Notes: generated from the sequence alone by a model not told the origin. Positions 1 to 12,560 are shown, numbered from the stretch's first letter. The stretch is 64,000 nt of DNA from Thamnaconus septentrionalis (GCA_009823395.1 CM020513.1:14412001-14476000), one strand, 5' to 3'. Numbers and translations are program-made.

Positions 1-1576
1 CTCTCTGTTTCTTTGCTTGATGTCTTTGCTCTTTCTCTTTCCTTCCCTCACAGCATGCAGTGTGAAAAAGACAAGATTTTTATGACCCCCCCTTGGTTGT
101 CTTATGTTCAGAACACCCCATCCCAAACACACACAACCCAGACAATCTGTGACCAAAATTACAAATTGCAGCGAAAGTTTTCTCCGTCTCAAAGATGTTA
201 TTGCGCCCCATGTTTTTTCTTTGATTGTTTCTGCTTCCAGTGTCTTCAGTCCATAGTGTTTATATCGGCTCCCACCCAGCTGTCCTGTCTTAGTGCTGTG
301 CCTTGTTACCTCGGCTGGGGATCAAACACAAGCGAGGGTCTGATTTGTCCCTGGTTTGCCAGAGTTACACCAAAGCATCACACATATTTTGGGTTATTAT
401 GAGTTGGTTTGTGGACTTTTTCAAGCCACAGTTGTAGAAATCCTTTTTCCCAACAGATGGTGGAAGCACTAGGGTCTGCCTTTAGTCGGTGTCTCCTCTA
501 CCATGAGGTCATGCTCTTTGCTTGAGGACAGGCCAGATTATCAGTATGGTTTGTGTAGTGTCGGTCAGGATAGAGGCTTATACCATCTGTTGAGAGCTGT
601 GCTGCAGTTATTTGCAGTTAAACTGTGCTGTTCAATACATAAGGGCCTAATATAAAAGTACTGATGATGACTTTTTTTGCCAATTGATGGGGCTGGCATT
701 TGTGTCTTAACCCTGAAAGAGGAACATCAGGCTTAACTTTATAACTGTAAAAGACAATTTGCTGTTTCCTGATTTATCCTTTGTGTGATCACCTGTTGAC
801 TTTACATGCTGGCCATGCTGCCTTTTTCTGATTTGTGAGTTATTTTCACAATTGCGCATAAAAGATACCTCCTGACTAATGGCTTGGGAGAAGCTTGACA
901 GTGCATCTCTCAAATATGAATCATTCATTACACGCTGTGGCCACTTGTCATGAATGTGTCCTTTGAGGTGCCTGTTGGGAGCCCTTATGGTTTTGAGAGG
1001 CAGAGCGCTATAGAAACAGAGAGGCCCCGCTGGCATTGCTTCCCACTAATCCTCTTTGCACTACACCTGGCTGGCATACTAATGATGGAGGAAATGACCT
1101 AGATTTCTATTCTGGCACATCATACAGACGGCATAAAACACTGTGATTGAGCCACTTCCATATGAATTCTTATTTATTTTTTTCCTGTTGCTGGTTTTTT
1201 CTTTTTGTCATCACTGAATCGAAGACAAAGATGGAGCACAGTTATTCACACACTCTCTTCTTGCCCCCGATTCACCCCAAAAGCGTCTGCGGTGCGTGCG
1301 CGCTGCGGCGCAGAAACCGCTCCGTGCCTTCTTGCTCCAAACACGTTTCAAAGCGGCACATTGCACATTATGATTAAAATCAGCTGCATCCACCATGTTT
1401 TCCAGTCATTGGAGGGAGTCAACAGAGTTGTACTTGGGGCAGGATATTAGATGTTCACCTTCTTGTGAAACTATCCTTAACCCACTCACATCGAGCAGAA
1501 AACTATTGCAAATCAATTGAAATTTCATTGATTTCACAACTCGTTAGCTCGCTTTACTGGAGCAATTGTCTCGATC
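1..1576. other. Upstream flank, no gene seen
   Basis: AT-balanced non-coding DNA. Open frames are short, lack plausible splice partners and resemble no protein I recognise. No clear repeat was identified. Confidence 0.5.
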
Positions 1577-1587
1577 TGCTCCACCAC

Positions 1588-1742
1588 TCCTTGCGATGAA
1601 GTAGCGACTTGTCCAGAGTGTCACCCTGCCTTCGCTCTGTGACAGTTGGGAGAGGCTCCAGCAGACCCCCACAACCCTGAGTTCAGGAAGAAGCGGGTAT
1701 TGAAAAGGGATGGATGGATGGATGGATGGATGGATGGATGGA
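1588..1742 (+). mobile_element. 5'-truncated SINE tail copy with TSD
   Basis: About 155 bp of the teleost SINE 3' part (gcgacttgtccag, then gacagttgggagaggctccagc, then aagcgggta), ending in (GATG)n. It is flanked by a perfect 11-bp direct repeat, TGCTCCACCAC, at 1577-1587 and 1743-1753. This is a retroposition target-site duplication and shows the copy is 5'-truncated. Confidence 0.85.
1709..1742. repeat. (GGAT)n microsatellite, SINE tail
   Basis: About eight GGAT units forming the 3' tail of the adjacent SINE fragment. Confidence 0.9.
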
Positions 1743-1753
1743 TGCTCCACCAC

Positions 1754-4700
1754 AGTGGCTGCTGTTGCATATATAATGGAAATTCTGTCAAAATGGAACG
1801 GTTCTGACTGTTTATATCAAAAGAACAGTATTACAGCACCGACTACTTTTCTCAGTGGACATCATTGTTTGTTTTCACTGCCGCCTGTGTTCTGAAGGAG
1901 ATAGGACAGGCAATTCAGGGCCCCGCCACTGGGAGCACTGTTGCGGATAGCGAAGGGGATGGAATTCGTGCTCAGCAGGTGTGGGGAGATGGATACAAGA
2001 GACCATTGCAGGTGTGTTGAATTGTCTGCTCCAGTTTCCAAGCATAGCTGGTTGATCCATGTGTGTCGCAATGTGCGTCCAGAGAGATGTGAGTTCATTG
2101 ATTAATCTTAACAGTTTGAATCGGATAATTTGTTTCTCCGTTCATGCAATTTCATGGTCTCCCTTTGTTAGAATGGATTCATGCTGTTTTACTGTGTTGT
2201 GGTACAATTTCACACACCCTGAAATAAAATAAAGACCAGTGAAGAACAACCTTTTGAGCCATTCTTGAGGGAAGTTCAGTCGCACTCTAACCGGTGCCAC
2301 TCAGCGATTGAACTATCAGAGAAACAAAATAATAATAAGTAACATATTAATCAATCAGTGAGCCTCTGCAACAGACTGACTTGGGAAAGAGGCAACTCTG
2401 TGGTGCTCAGCGACTCTGGTGAGAGCTCATGAGTCCTGGCTGGTGGAAACAAATGTGATCAGTGTAATTGATAGAAAGTTTATCCAAATGTAAGTTTTAC
2501 CCAGACACATGATTTATGTCAATGTGAGATAAATCCAAAGGAAATCTTGGTTCCATGTGGCATACAAGGTTACAAAATCCAGAGGGTAGAATCTTTTAAG
2601 TCTCCACTGGGATGTAGCCCACACATTGTAATTGACTCAGACGCTGGCAGCCCTGTGGATGCTGTTAAATATGGCAGGAGATGTAAATGGAAATCAATTG
2701 CTCCGTCTAAACTGCGTGTCTCTGGAGACGACTAATTTCCAGTCTGACAACGTTCGGAGGAAAGCGGCTACAGATCATTCCATACATCTCGTTGTGATTG
2801 GGGAAATGAATGGCACATTTAGTTGAATAACTTTGAAGAAAAAGTGTTTTGACATTTACTTAGTATTGCTACTGTGCATGCATACTTTATGTACAGCTGC
2901 TGCTGCTGCTGCTTGCCTGCTTTGGCCCAGCAGTCCTCATTCCAACTAAGAGAACAACTTTCCAGCTTCTTTCTGCAGCCGCCTGCTTTGCCTGGACTTT
3001 CCAATCCCTTTGTAACCCCAGCTTGCCACCTGAAACATACTCGCAAAATCCAATCTTGCTCATGTAAGTCTACATTTCTGCACGCTTGCAAAGAAGTCAT
3101 GAGGACAGGATTCCAGTTCCTCCCAGGAAATTGAAAAAGAAGCAGAAGACTCCACCTTCATGCTGCTCGGGGAGGACGGGAAGCACTGCGCTAACAGGAT
3201 ACAGGAGGTAAAACCTCTTGATCCTCGTGACACTTTGTCTCAGTCCTTTAGCCAGGGCTTGAACTCCCAGCTGGAAAGTTGGAGAAGGCAGTGCTAAACA
3301 GTGTCAGACAGGCTGCTGTTGGAATCGGAGAAAAGAGGAAATATTTAAAACGGATGGGAATCTTAGATCAGTGGAATGGCTGATTAAAGGGCTGGCATCC
3401 ACAATAAAGGGGCCGGTTTCTCCTCTATCCCTTCTCTCTGTCACATCTCCTCTGTTGAAAATGCAGAAGCCGCCACACCCATCCCCTTTCCCCACCCCCG
3501 TCTCCACTGGCACGATGCTTCCCACATACTGAGCATCCAGTGACACTCTCCGATCGGCCGTGTCCGCTGATATCGCAAACCTCTGTGACTCACCCTGAGA
3601 CCAGTCACAGCCAGCTGGGCGTTGCCGCTCTCCCAGTGGGCTTCTACTCTGTCATACCTCTGGAGACAGCAGCTCCGTCGCCCTATCGGTCCCCACCTCC
3701 GGTAGCCCCTCCTTCCATGTCAGTCCACCGCCTGTGGGTTTAAGAGCGTGAGATGAGGACAGGAATATTTTTCTTCGCCAATTTATGTCTCTTTTTTTCT
3801 TTCACACCTTACCAGAAACTGGTGCCACAAGAGTTTCTGTCGTCCTTTAATTTGAGTTACAAGTGCAAAGGGTCCCTCTCTGTGCATTGGATGCTTGCCT
3901 GCTCTCGGATGAAACGGCAAAAAGCAGAGGAGCGCACAGAATGTCTGGTGCTCCAACAGAGTTAAAAAACTGTCTTGTTTTTGTATTGGCCATCACAAAA
4001 ATGAGTCAGGTGATCAAACGCAAAGAGGAGCCAAATCAAGGCGTCAAAGAAGCTGCAATGACACCAGTCAACCAAGGAAGGGAGTTGCAAAGGGTGGGGT
4101 GGGTGAGAGAGAAGCAGCGTATGCCAGTGTTTGATTACACACTTTGGATGACTTTCAGACCCTGAGTAAATGATGAAACGCCTTCAGTTTTCCCTGCAAC
4201 AGCCCGAGCGAGCAAGGTGATTGCTTTGATGGTTTTTCAGCCTAAAAGATGTTTTTGACCGAGGTCACTCACTAAGTGCACATTTCAGCGAAGCGCCGAT
4301 GAATACCTAAGCATCAATTTATGCCTGGTGTTTGCTTTGCATTATTAATCCATGGAGGCTGGAGGGATTTACGGTTCGTGGTCCGTCTGATTCAGCGGGC
4401 GGCAGCTGGGGACAAACTAAATTGAGGTCACATTCTCACAGCAAAGGTTTTGTGCAATTTAATTCTTTATCAGCATTTGTAGCGGCATCAATAGCGTGTC
4501 GCAGCTAGAGCGAAGTAATTGGACAGGTATTAAAGGGGATAAAACACGTCTGGTGCACTTTGTTCATCTGAGGCAAATTAAATATTCTTGATGTTCTTTA
4601 GAGGTTAACACTCCCTCATATTTTTCGAAGTCAAGCCTGAATCTAACGTGAACGTAAAAGAACGGGAAAATGAAGATTTCATTGGAACATTTTCAAAGGC

Positions 4701-5491
4701 CCTGATGTATTAACTTCATTAACCTGAATGTATTAAAGCATGCTGACCCCCTCAACAGCACTTTATTATTACAAATGATAATATTATTCTGGTTTTATCT
4801 TCAGAGATAGCTACACATCTATAAAAACTACCCCAAATACATACTGGGCTGTGATTTAAATACTCGGCTAAATCATACCTAATTTGTCTAGATAGTGTGT
4901 TGCCTCCTTTTCCCCTGCTCGCAAGTTAAAGAGAAATCCCAATGGACTTGTTACACTGCAAACATAATAACTCTGCAGGAAAAACACAGATTCACTCACT
5001 AAAAATAACAATGCCTTCTTAAGTGCCCCAGAGCCAGCATGCACAGCAAGGTCTCCTTTAAGAGGAATACGCTAGTCATCGGTTTCCCGCTGAGAAGTCA
5101 AAATACCTGCTGTGCAGTGAATCCAATGTACTTGACAATGAGAATGCAAAATGTTGTTTTATGCCTGCGATGAGCAAACAGGTGGATTTTATTAAGAGCC
5201 CAGGTGGAGATTCACTACACTGACTACTGCTCTGTTTACCTCAATGACACATAGCCCTTATGAATATAGATAGTATTAGTTCAGGTGCTCTCTGTCATGG
5301 CATTTGAAATATTTGATGTTCAGCATAACTTGGAGCTTGAAGCAATGTTGAATCACGCAATTGCTGAAGAAAAAAAAATACATCATTCAACCTTAGAAAC
5401 TGGTCAAATAATATTTTAAAAGTTTCATTTTTCTCCCTCATACCAAACACAAAAGTCCATTCTCGAGTGAGGTCATTGCACTTCTACTTTT
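1754..5491. other. Upstream flank, mostly featureless
   Basis: No gene was recognised. There is a short (TGC)n run near 2896-2912. The 4.27-4.56 kb part is listed separately as a possible conserved block. A short splice-bounded open frame near 3127-3207 was considered and not accepted. Confidence 0.45.
4270..4560. promoter_or_regulatory. Candidate conserved non-coding block
   Basis: Repeat-free sequence with clustered homeodomain and POU-like words, for example TTTGCATTATTAATCC near 4336. It contrasts with the repeat-rich surroundings. Conservation cannot be judged from one sequence, so this is inference from composition and motifs. Confidence 0.25.
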
Positions 5492-5506
5492 CACCAGAGG
5501 GTGGCA
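5492..5506 (+). promoter_or_regulatory. Predicted CTCF site upstream of promoter
   Basis: CACCAGAGGGTGGCA closely matches the CTCF core (CCASYAGRGGGCR type) in forward orientation, about 0.8 kb before the CpG-rich promoter. It is a motif match only. Confidence 0.4.
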
Positions 5507-6319
5507 GTCAAGAGCGTCTCCTGTATTGACGTGAGGGCCTGAATGTCAACGCTCAACCACAAAGCAACCAACACTTAAATTCATACATATTTCATATTTT
5601 TTGTTTTCGGATTTTTTTTTTTATTATGAATTTGCTTCCCGATTTTATAACAGAAGCTCAAGTCAGGAAATATTATGTGAAAGCTTGCAAGAATTACACT
5701 AAACCACGAACACTTTTTTTTTTTTTTATCATTATTATCATTTATTAGGGTTCATAATACAAAACGCTTTGTTCCAGCCAGGGAACCTTTAGTGGACCCC
5801 AACAAAGCAGGATGCTTCACGAGATAAAATAAGATTTATTTCCAAAACTCCATAAAATAAGTTGAAGGGACGATGAGGGTTCCTGGGGAGTGTGGAGCAG
5901 ACAGCAGCGACTGTTTCCTGCATACAAAACCGAATTATCAGACAAACCCGAAGTCAGGCTATATGGTAGAAGAAGATTAAAGTCAGGTGTGTGCTGCCCG
6001 CCTCTCCACGCTCCATAACATCAATCCGAGTTCATCAACAACCAATGAGAAATTAGCAACTTGCGTCATTACTATTGGTATGCTTTTTATGCTGTTTGAT
6101 TGTTTATATGGTCAAAGTGACTTGTGTTTCATCACATTAAAATGAGAAACCGTGAATAACACTGATTTTTAAAAAAAAATAATTTATTTCATCTTAATTT
6201 AATTTGTTTTGATATGCCAGGGAAAGGTTAAATCGATTCCTATAAGAATCACGCGGGCTGTGCTTTCAGGGGGGGCATGAGATGCAAAACATGGAAGCTT
6301 AACAAGTTTCGGGATGAGC
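5507..6319. other. AT-rich flank before the promoter
   Basis: AT-rich DNA with A and T runs (about 5614-5623 and 5713-5727). No gene or clear repeat was recognised. Confidence 0.4.
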
Positions 6320-8048
6320 GTTCAGCTATTGGATGGTGGAATAAAACGCTGGTACCAAGCGAACGGTGAGGGCGAACCTTGTCAGCCCGCCTCCTCCGGA
6401 GCCTTGGCGGGGCCCTCTGGTTGGTCGCCCGGGCCTGTCACTCATGGGTCCAACCCAGGTTAGGTTGCCCTGCACCGTTAAGATGCTCAATTGATGGGGC
6501 GTACAGAGCCGTGCAGCGTAAGGAGAGATGCTCTATACGTGTTTTCATTGTAGCAAAAACAAAACCACGTCGTCGTGTCCTGCTAATATCACCTCCGGCC
6601 GCACCTCCTTCCTCCTCCTCCTCCTCGCCCGCAGCCACCTGCTCGGAGCTCGGCTCTTCCTGCTCGCAGCGCCCGGTGACATGCCGCTCGGACGGATGCG
6701 ATTGCGACGTTTGAACGGGAGAAAAGCTGGTGACAGAGTCACAACACACGGCGAGCGCATCCTCGGTCGGATCGCCAGCGTCCCCTGATTGGAACGCGGG
6801 GGTGAGTGAGGCGGTTCGGTTCGCGTCCTGACTCCTGACACTTTGGCTGAATTGGACCGGGACGCACCTGACCACGGATCGGCGGCGGAAGCGCACGACA
6901 CGGGCAAAGAAACACCCCGAGTATTTCAAGAAAGCAGCCCACCACCACCACCACCACCACTACCTCCACCTCCATCACCGCTGCTGCTGCCACGCCGCCA
7001 TGGACCATCCGCTGCTCCGTCGGGGCAACGTTTGCACGACGTGGGCGCTCGGAGCAGCAGTAGCAGCAGCAGCAGCCCGGGGGTGAGCGAGGATGACAGC
7101 TGATCGCCCCTCCTCTCCCGCCACGACGTGAATAAAAGGACGGCGGCGCTCCCTCCGGATCCCCACTTGGACAATAGATGGAGCGCACGGGGCTCGACCG
7201 CCTCCCCTCGACCTTCTCCTGGCGGCCAGGTCGCCTTCGCTTGGCGCTGCGTCACGAGCTTTTCACCGCCTATGTGTCACACTGTGTGCCACGCGGGGCC
7301 CTTTTCTTTCTTTCTTCCTTTCTTTTTCACTTGGCACTGAGTCCGTGATTCTGTTCGCGGAGCGGTTCGCGCGCCGTCCGAGCACCTCCGCACGCTGAAA
7401 GCGAGTCTCGCTCCTCTTTCACTCTTTGGCACTTTATTGCGCAAAAAAAAAGCACCCGGCTGAGGATGATCCTGGAGGCGCCGATCAAATAATCAGCGTG
7501 GCGGTGTCAGCGGAGTGCTTGAGCCGCGGAGGGGATTTGTGTAGATTATCGCCGGACTGCTATTTTGCTCCCCTGGTCGCACTTCTTAGCGGGACTGAGA
7601 GGCTTTTGATCCGCCAGCCTTTTCCCTGCTGCCCCCCTCTCAAGCCGCTCGGAAACTCCAGCAGCGCGGCAGCCACGCCACCAGGACAGGGGCACCGGGG
7701 GCTCGTTTAGCAAAGCGATGACCGCCACACAGGCGCACGGACCCGGATCTGCGGATTGGACCTGTCCGCCACCGCTGTCACGCCTCGGATCGCGGCGAGT
7801 GAGACGCCTTTTGCGCTTCGTGTAGTCCAACGCCGCCCGTTTATTCGCCGGGTCACATGACGCCTTTGTGACAGGGAGAGAGAGGGAAAGAGAGAGAGAG
7901 AGGGAGGGAGAGAGGTGTGTAGCCCTCCGTCAGTAGAAGTAGCTCAGAGTTGAAGCAGGACGACGAGCGAGCCACGTTTTGTTTTTTGTTTTTTTTTTCG
8001 TTTTGACAATCTAAACCCGGGCGGCTGCCGGAGGATGTGCGAGCCAGG
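6320..8048 (+). promoter_or_regulatory. b4galnt4: CpG-rich promoter and 5'UTR region of b4galnt4
   Basis: This block is much richer in CpG and GC than the AT-rich DNA before 6.3 kb, and it runs straight into exon 1, as expected for a CpG-island promoter. A reversed CCAAT box (ATTGG) lies near 6328 and an AATAAAA TATA-like stretch near 6341, but I cannot place the transcription start. GGTGAGT at about 6801 could be a donor of an upstream untranslated exon. A possible partner acceptor is the pyrimidine-rich TTCGTGTAG ending near 7826. Several ATGs (about 7719 and 7858) precede the true start. Open frames on both strands here reflect GC richness and are not called as genes. Confidence 0.65.
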
Positions 8049-8067
8049 ATGCTGCGCTTCCCCGTGA
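8035..8067 (+). other. Upstream ORF overlapping the b4galnt4 start codon
   Basis: An ATG at 8035, with A at -3, opens a 10-codon reading frame ending in TGA at 8065-8067. It is out of frame with b4galnt4 and overlaps the ATG at 8049. If the mRNA includes it, scanning ribosomes would meet it first, so it could lower translation of the main frame. The ORF is directly visible; the regulatory effect is inference. Confidence 0.6.
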
Positions 8068-8190
8068 AGAAGATCCGGAAGCAGTTCAAGCTCCTGCTGC
8101 TGCTGGTGCTGCTCACCTCCGCCGTGTGGTTCACCTACCTGCACATCAACCAGGGCAAGACCATCAAACTCCACTTCAACTACGGCAAAG
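8049..8190 (+). CDS. b4galnt4: b4galnt4 coding exon 1 (N-terminus, signal anchor)
   Basis: This exon encodes residues 1-47 plus the first base of codon 48 of beta-1,4-N-acetylgalactosaminyltransferase 4, a Golgi type II enzyme that adds GalNAc in beta-1,4 linkage to terminal GlcNAc to form LacdiNAc on glycans. The protein starts with a short basic cytoplasmic tail containing VKKIRKQ at residues 6-12. A hydrophobic signal anchor follows at about residues 15-31, with a leucine run, and the lumenal stem then begins. VKKIRKQ, the leucine-rich anchor and YG-K/R-DGE across the splice match my knowledge of vertebrate B4GALNT4 better than its paralogue B4GALNT3. The start ATG has A at -3. The exon ends AAAG/GTAAGG, a strong donor in phase 1. 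An in-frame GTG at 8037 and an out-of-frame ATG at 8035 lie just upstream, but only the ATG at 8049 gives the family N-terminus. The a or b teleost copy cannot be told apart here. Confidence 0.9.
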
Positions 8191-8240
8191 GTAAGGTGCT
8201 GTGCCACGGCCGGTTTAAAGTGCCCTCACTGGAATTATTG

Positions 8241-8243
8241 GAT

Positions 8244-8274
<31 letters not shown>

Positions 8275-8277
8275 TTA
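8241..8277. repeat. (TTTA)n microsatellite
   Basis: About nine TTTA units, 50 bp inside intron 1 after the exon 1 donor. Confidence 0.95.
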
Positions 8278-11200
8278 TAATCAGAGTTTATTGTAACTGA
8301 GGGATTAAGGGTGTTTTATGCACTTTGACCCTAGAGAAAATGATACGATAGTCCGCTGTATCTGCATAAAGTGACTGCTGAGTGCAGCTGCAACCTGCAG
8401 GGATTTTACTGAAGCATTAAGATGCCTCGACTTAGGATAATAAAACTTAAAAGCATGTTGAGGTTTCTGCAACACCACCACTGTAGACTCCATTAGGTGA
8501 AAAGAAAGATAAAAGACAGATCTTTTTGATTTGACAAAGATCAACTCTGTAGTTCAAAACACTATCTCCTCAGTACACGTCGTGTCATCGCCAGAGCTCT
8601 CTTCAAACACTGACTACCCCCCCCACCCCTCCTCAGTTGGACCTAATATAAGAAGTAACACAGACCGGCAGCGTCTCTTCATAAATTAACAATAGCTTCC
8701 TTCTGCGAGCTAAGTAAAGAGCAGCACGGTGTTGGGCCTGGTCTACAGCCGGACCTCCTCGGCCTTCAGCATGAATAATCAAAGGACCGCCGTGAAGGTG
8801 GTCTCTGAGGCCCGGAACAATGTCAGGGGTCTGGTCGGGTGACACACACAGGAGTCCAAACAGCAGCTGCTGTTTGGATGCCTTATCGCCCGAGCCCATC
8901 AGCTCTCTCCCAGGCGGAACAACAGGAATGATGACAAAAAAGCGCTGTGTTTTGGTCACATGGGTGTAAAGGGGTAGGGACGGACTTCACTGTCCCCTGC
9001 AGCTGTTTGGGTAAAGTGATACCCGGTAGTCATGGTGTCCTTGCGGAGTGCGCTCACTCTTTCACAATGCGTGTGACACACGGGGATCATCCACAGAGAC
9101 ACTCGGCTCGGCTGACTCATTGCCTTTTGCAGCTGCGGCCAAGTCAGTTTGGAGATGTATGTCCAAGTAGGTTTGTAATGATATGTGTCTTGACTCACGC
9201 GTCATTGGGCATCGTAGAAATGAGGAAAGTTCATCGGTTACTACAATTTTGTTTGTTCTGCTTGTGTCAGTCAGCCCCTGTGTGATGTCACACAGGGCAC
9301 CTATACCTCACTGGTGCCTCTACACTCTCATCTACAGGTTTTTTCAGCCCTCTGAGAGCGGCCACTTTGTTATGCAGGCACTTGCAAACGCTTGAAGGCA
9401 TAAGAAAAGTTTGCAAGAAAGGTTTTTAAACTGAGAATTTTTTTCAGAGGCTGCAAACAGAAGGCAAAATATGCAGCCCCCCCCCAGGTCTTATTTTGGT
9501 AATTATTTGCACAATGGCGCGGCATTGTTGCAGGCATTCAGCGTGTGTTCACCATGTGGCCGGTCTGGTGGGTTGGGCTGGGTCCTCAAAAAATATTTGA
9601 GGACAGGGATGGGTGGTAAACACGAAGAGGAGAACTTGATTTTCAAAAACCAAACATTCATACTAGACTTGAAAGCTGGTGTACTTCTGTTGCTGGAGTG
9701 AAGCTATGGAATAGATTTAAAAATAAATTAAGGCAGATTATAATTGAGAAATACAAACAGGAATGGATTACGTGTTTCAATGCACTGACTGATCAGCTGG
9801 TGTTTGTAGAAGTAGAAGCTTAGTAATGTGGTTACATCAGCTCATTGCAAAGTCTATGTTTTTTCTGTTGTTTTTTTGGTTTGTTTTTTAGGATAAATGA
9901 TGATTTATAGAATTGCACTATGCATTCAATGTATTGTTTTGGTAGCATCTGAAAGTGTAGACAAATTTAAGCTTCATAGCTTCTGCCTAAGCTCTTTTTC
10001 TGTGTATCTGATTGCACATGTGCACGTATGATTGAATAAACTAAACAAACAAGCAACAGTCTCAGTCAGTCAGTTTCTCCTCTACTATGACAGGTTGGGC
10101 TTTGCAGCGACTTAGTTTCAGGGCATTGCAGAGATGGACGAAGGTCCAGCGAGCAGCGCCGGCCGCTGCACGAAGGACGTCATCGGCTTGGGCCCGGCTG
10201 TCTGAGCCGCGATCCCGATATTATTTTTTTGTGAATTGACGGAGAATCTAACAGGAGTTTTCCTTGATATGAGGCTCTTGCAAATGGCCCACCTTTTATG
10301 ACTAGCTGCATTAGGGAGGAGGTCAGCGCTGCGCCGCTCTCCGGGTCTAATTGGCTGTCGTCCATTTAGCAGGCATCTGATCAGGTCAAGTCACTTAACC
10401 TCTGATGAATAACACGTCCCCTCTCGCACCAAGGATTTCTAAGTGAGACGTTGCTGAAGGTAAAGTGTGTAAATATTCATGTCGGGCTGCCAGTGTCCCT
10501 CCCCCCTGCACGGTAACTACCACTTAGTGGCCGCTACAGATGTGACGTTAGTAAATCCTCCCTTATTTGAAGCCACGATTTTTCACATTTCTATCCATAT
10601 AGTGATCAAATATGTTCAATATGTCAACACAGTGAAAAAGCACAAGATCTGAGCTTTAAGATGAGAAATTCACAATTGTAACATGCTTTTGTTTAGTTTC
10701 GAGCATACTTAACTTTGGTTGATGGAGGCTGATGATTGGCTGCTGAGGGCAGCGGCCCAGAGGAGAAGAAGGCTGTCAGTTGATGTTGTTCACTGGAAAA
10801 ATAGTTGTTTTTTAATCATTGTAAAAAAAAAAGTTGATGTGTCACACATGACTGACGGACTGACGATGATCAAAGGCATCGTTATTGCTCCAGTTTCAGT
10901 TTTTCTTTGTACTCATTTTTAAAGCGGCTTGACTCATTTAACTTTAAGGAAAAAATCCAAACCGAGCAGAGCGTTGATAACGGGGACCATCGTGTTTTTC
11001 TGCTAAATTATTCAGGTTGAAGTGGGAGATGCAGCTGCGATGATGGTGATCAGTGTTGTTGTTTTTGTTATCTTTTTTCCAGTTCGCTAGAAGAGTGAAA
11101 CTCTCCAAAACGCATCACTTGCACTCGTTGATCCGCTCAAACTTTTGAGTGAGGGAAGAATCTTCCTGAACCGCCCCGCTTGCCTCTGCTACTTTTATTT

Positions 11201-11440
11201 TCCAAATAATAAATCTTCCGTGGTTTCATTAAATCCCACCTAGTGGCCCCTTGTTTCCTTGATGGTGGAGGTTGGGGGTGATAATTAAAATGTTTACAGA
11301 TTGCGCACTGGCCAGACTAGCCTGGTTTAATCAGAATTTCAATGAGAAATGTTCTGGCAGGGAGTGTTGCGGCGCATATTAGATGGGCCACATCTTTGCA
11401 GCCTTCCAGTGCTACAACAGCCCTCCTGTTTTTCAGCATC
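8278..11440. other. Intron 1 segment, no gene
   Basis: No exon, RNA gene or clear transposon was recognised. CTCF-like words occur near 10519-10534 and 11238-11253 but are weak matches. Confidence 0.4.
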
Positions 11441-11449
11441 AACAGGTCC

Positions 11450-12180
11450 ACTGAGGAGGAGGTGGGGGGGCTGTGAAGGAGGAGGCGGAGGGGGGGGTGG
11501 GAGGAGAGGGGGAGGAGGGGCGGCTGCTGCTGCAGCATACAGGCCTCCATTGATGTGCTGTGATTACACATGTGGGGGCGAGCACACACGCGTACTAGCT
11601 GACGGAATCCGCAAAGTTGTGTTGTGCGTCGTCCGGAGCGGAGGGGGAGGAAGTCAGCCGGGGGCGGGGCCAGATTGGCTGCCTGGTGGTTGCCCGTGGA
11701 GACGACATATGGACGAGGAGGGACGCGCAGGTTTCGCAGCTCATTGTGTTGAAAAACAGCCTGCACGGCGCAGGGACGGAGGAGGGAAGTCGACGGTGCT
11801 GAGCTCAGGAAGATCTGGCATTGGTGGTGGGGGGGTGGGGCATCTCATTGCTTTATCTGGAGGGGTGACGTGGGGTCTGAAACTCGAGCGGGGACCAGCT
11901 CAAACACCTGGATGGAGTTTTGGTCCTGCATCAAGTCGTTGCGTCTCGGCAGCAGCAGCAGCCTCAGGCTGTGCCTCGGCTGTCATGGTAACCGTGCCCT
12001 CCGATGTCACTTCTTCTCCCTAATTTTAGCTCTGGTCGGTTCTCACGGACAGTGCGAGGCTCCTCCCCCGCACGCAGCGCGATGCCTAATCAAAGACGGC
12101 AGGCGCTGCCCTGGTGGGCGCAGGCGCTTAGGAACGCGCGGGACGCACTGTCGGATCTTTGGGCCTTGGAGTGATGCAGC
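11450..12180. promoter_or_regulatory. Second GC/CpG-rich patch inside intron 1
   Basis: A G-rich run at about 11455-11521 has many GGG tracts and quadruplex potential. It is followed by CpG-rich DNA with a GC box (gggggcgggg near 11661), an adjacent reversed CCAAT box (attgg) and an RFX X-box-like word, GCTGTCATGGTAAC, at 11979-11992. It could be an internal promoter or enhancer of b4galnt4. The long open frames here are compositional. Confidence 0.35.
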
Positions 12181-12370
12181 TGCTGGTTGCAACCTGCTGA
12201 TCACTGATGCTGAAAGTGGAACCGACGTAGAAGCAGAGCAGAGACACAGACGATGTACCTGCTGCAGCCTACTTCTGAGAAAAGCCTGTTTTGTGTGGCT
12301 GTCACAGTGCACACCTGTGGTGCATGTGTGTGTGTTTGAGTTTAGCAGCTTTTATGAGAAGACTGTCTGA

Positions 12371-12560
12371 GGGGCTGTTTACACGGAGATGGGTTTTTTT
12401 GAAATCGCACAATTTCTTGTCTTCAAAAAAAATTCCCCTTTACACAGAGACACTGGAAACGACGATGTAGTACCTATGCCAGGCCTGGTGTGGCACCTGA
12501 ACACCTGAAGCACGCTCTGTTTAAAGAAGCAGCGGCTTGCTAACAACATGAGCACCAGTG
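12371..12560. mobile_element. Possible dispersed DNA-transposon fragment
   Basis: The sequence starting ggggctgtttacacggagat, with a second tttacacagagacactgg further on, resembles a common teleost interspersed repeat with tttacac-type ends. I could not define both termini, so this is tentative. Confidence 0.25.

Noticed and set aside
3127..3207. An 81-bp open frame between tcccag and gtaaaa that looks like an internal exon
   Set aside because: It has a poor polypyrimidine tract, a weak donor, no recognisable family and no partner exon in the flank. RNA evidence would be needed.
6438..6929. A 163-codon minus-strand frame in the CpG-rich promoter
   Set aside because: GC-rich DNA lacks stop codons by chance. 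Overlapping long frames occur on both strands, and it resembles no protein family.
11349..12023. A 224-codon plus-strand frame in the G-rich intron patch
   Set aside because: It encodes Gly and Ala low-complexity runs driven by G-rich sequence and has no domain.
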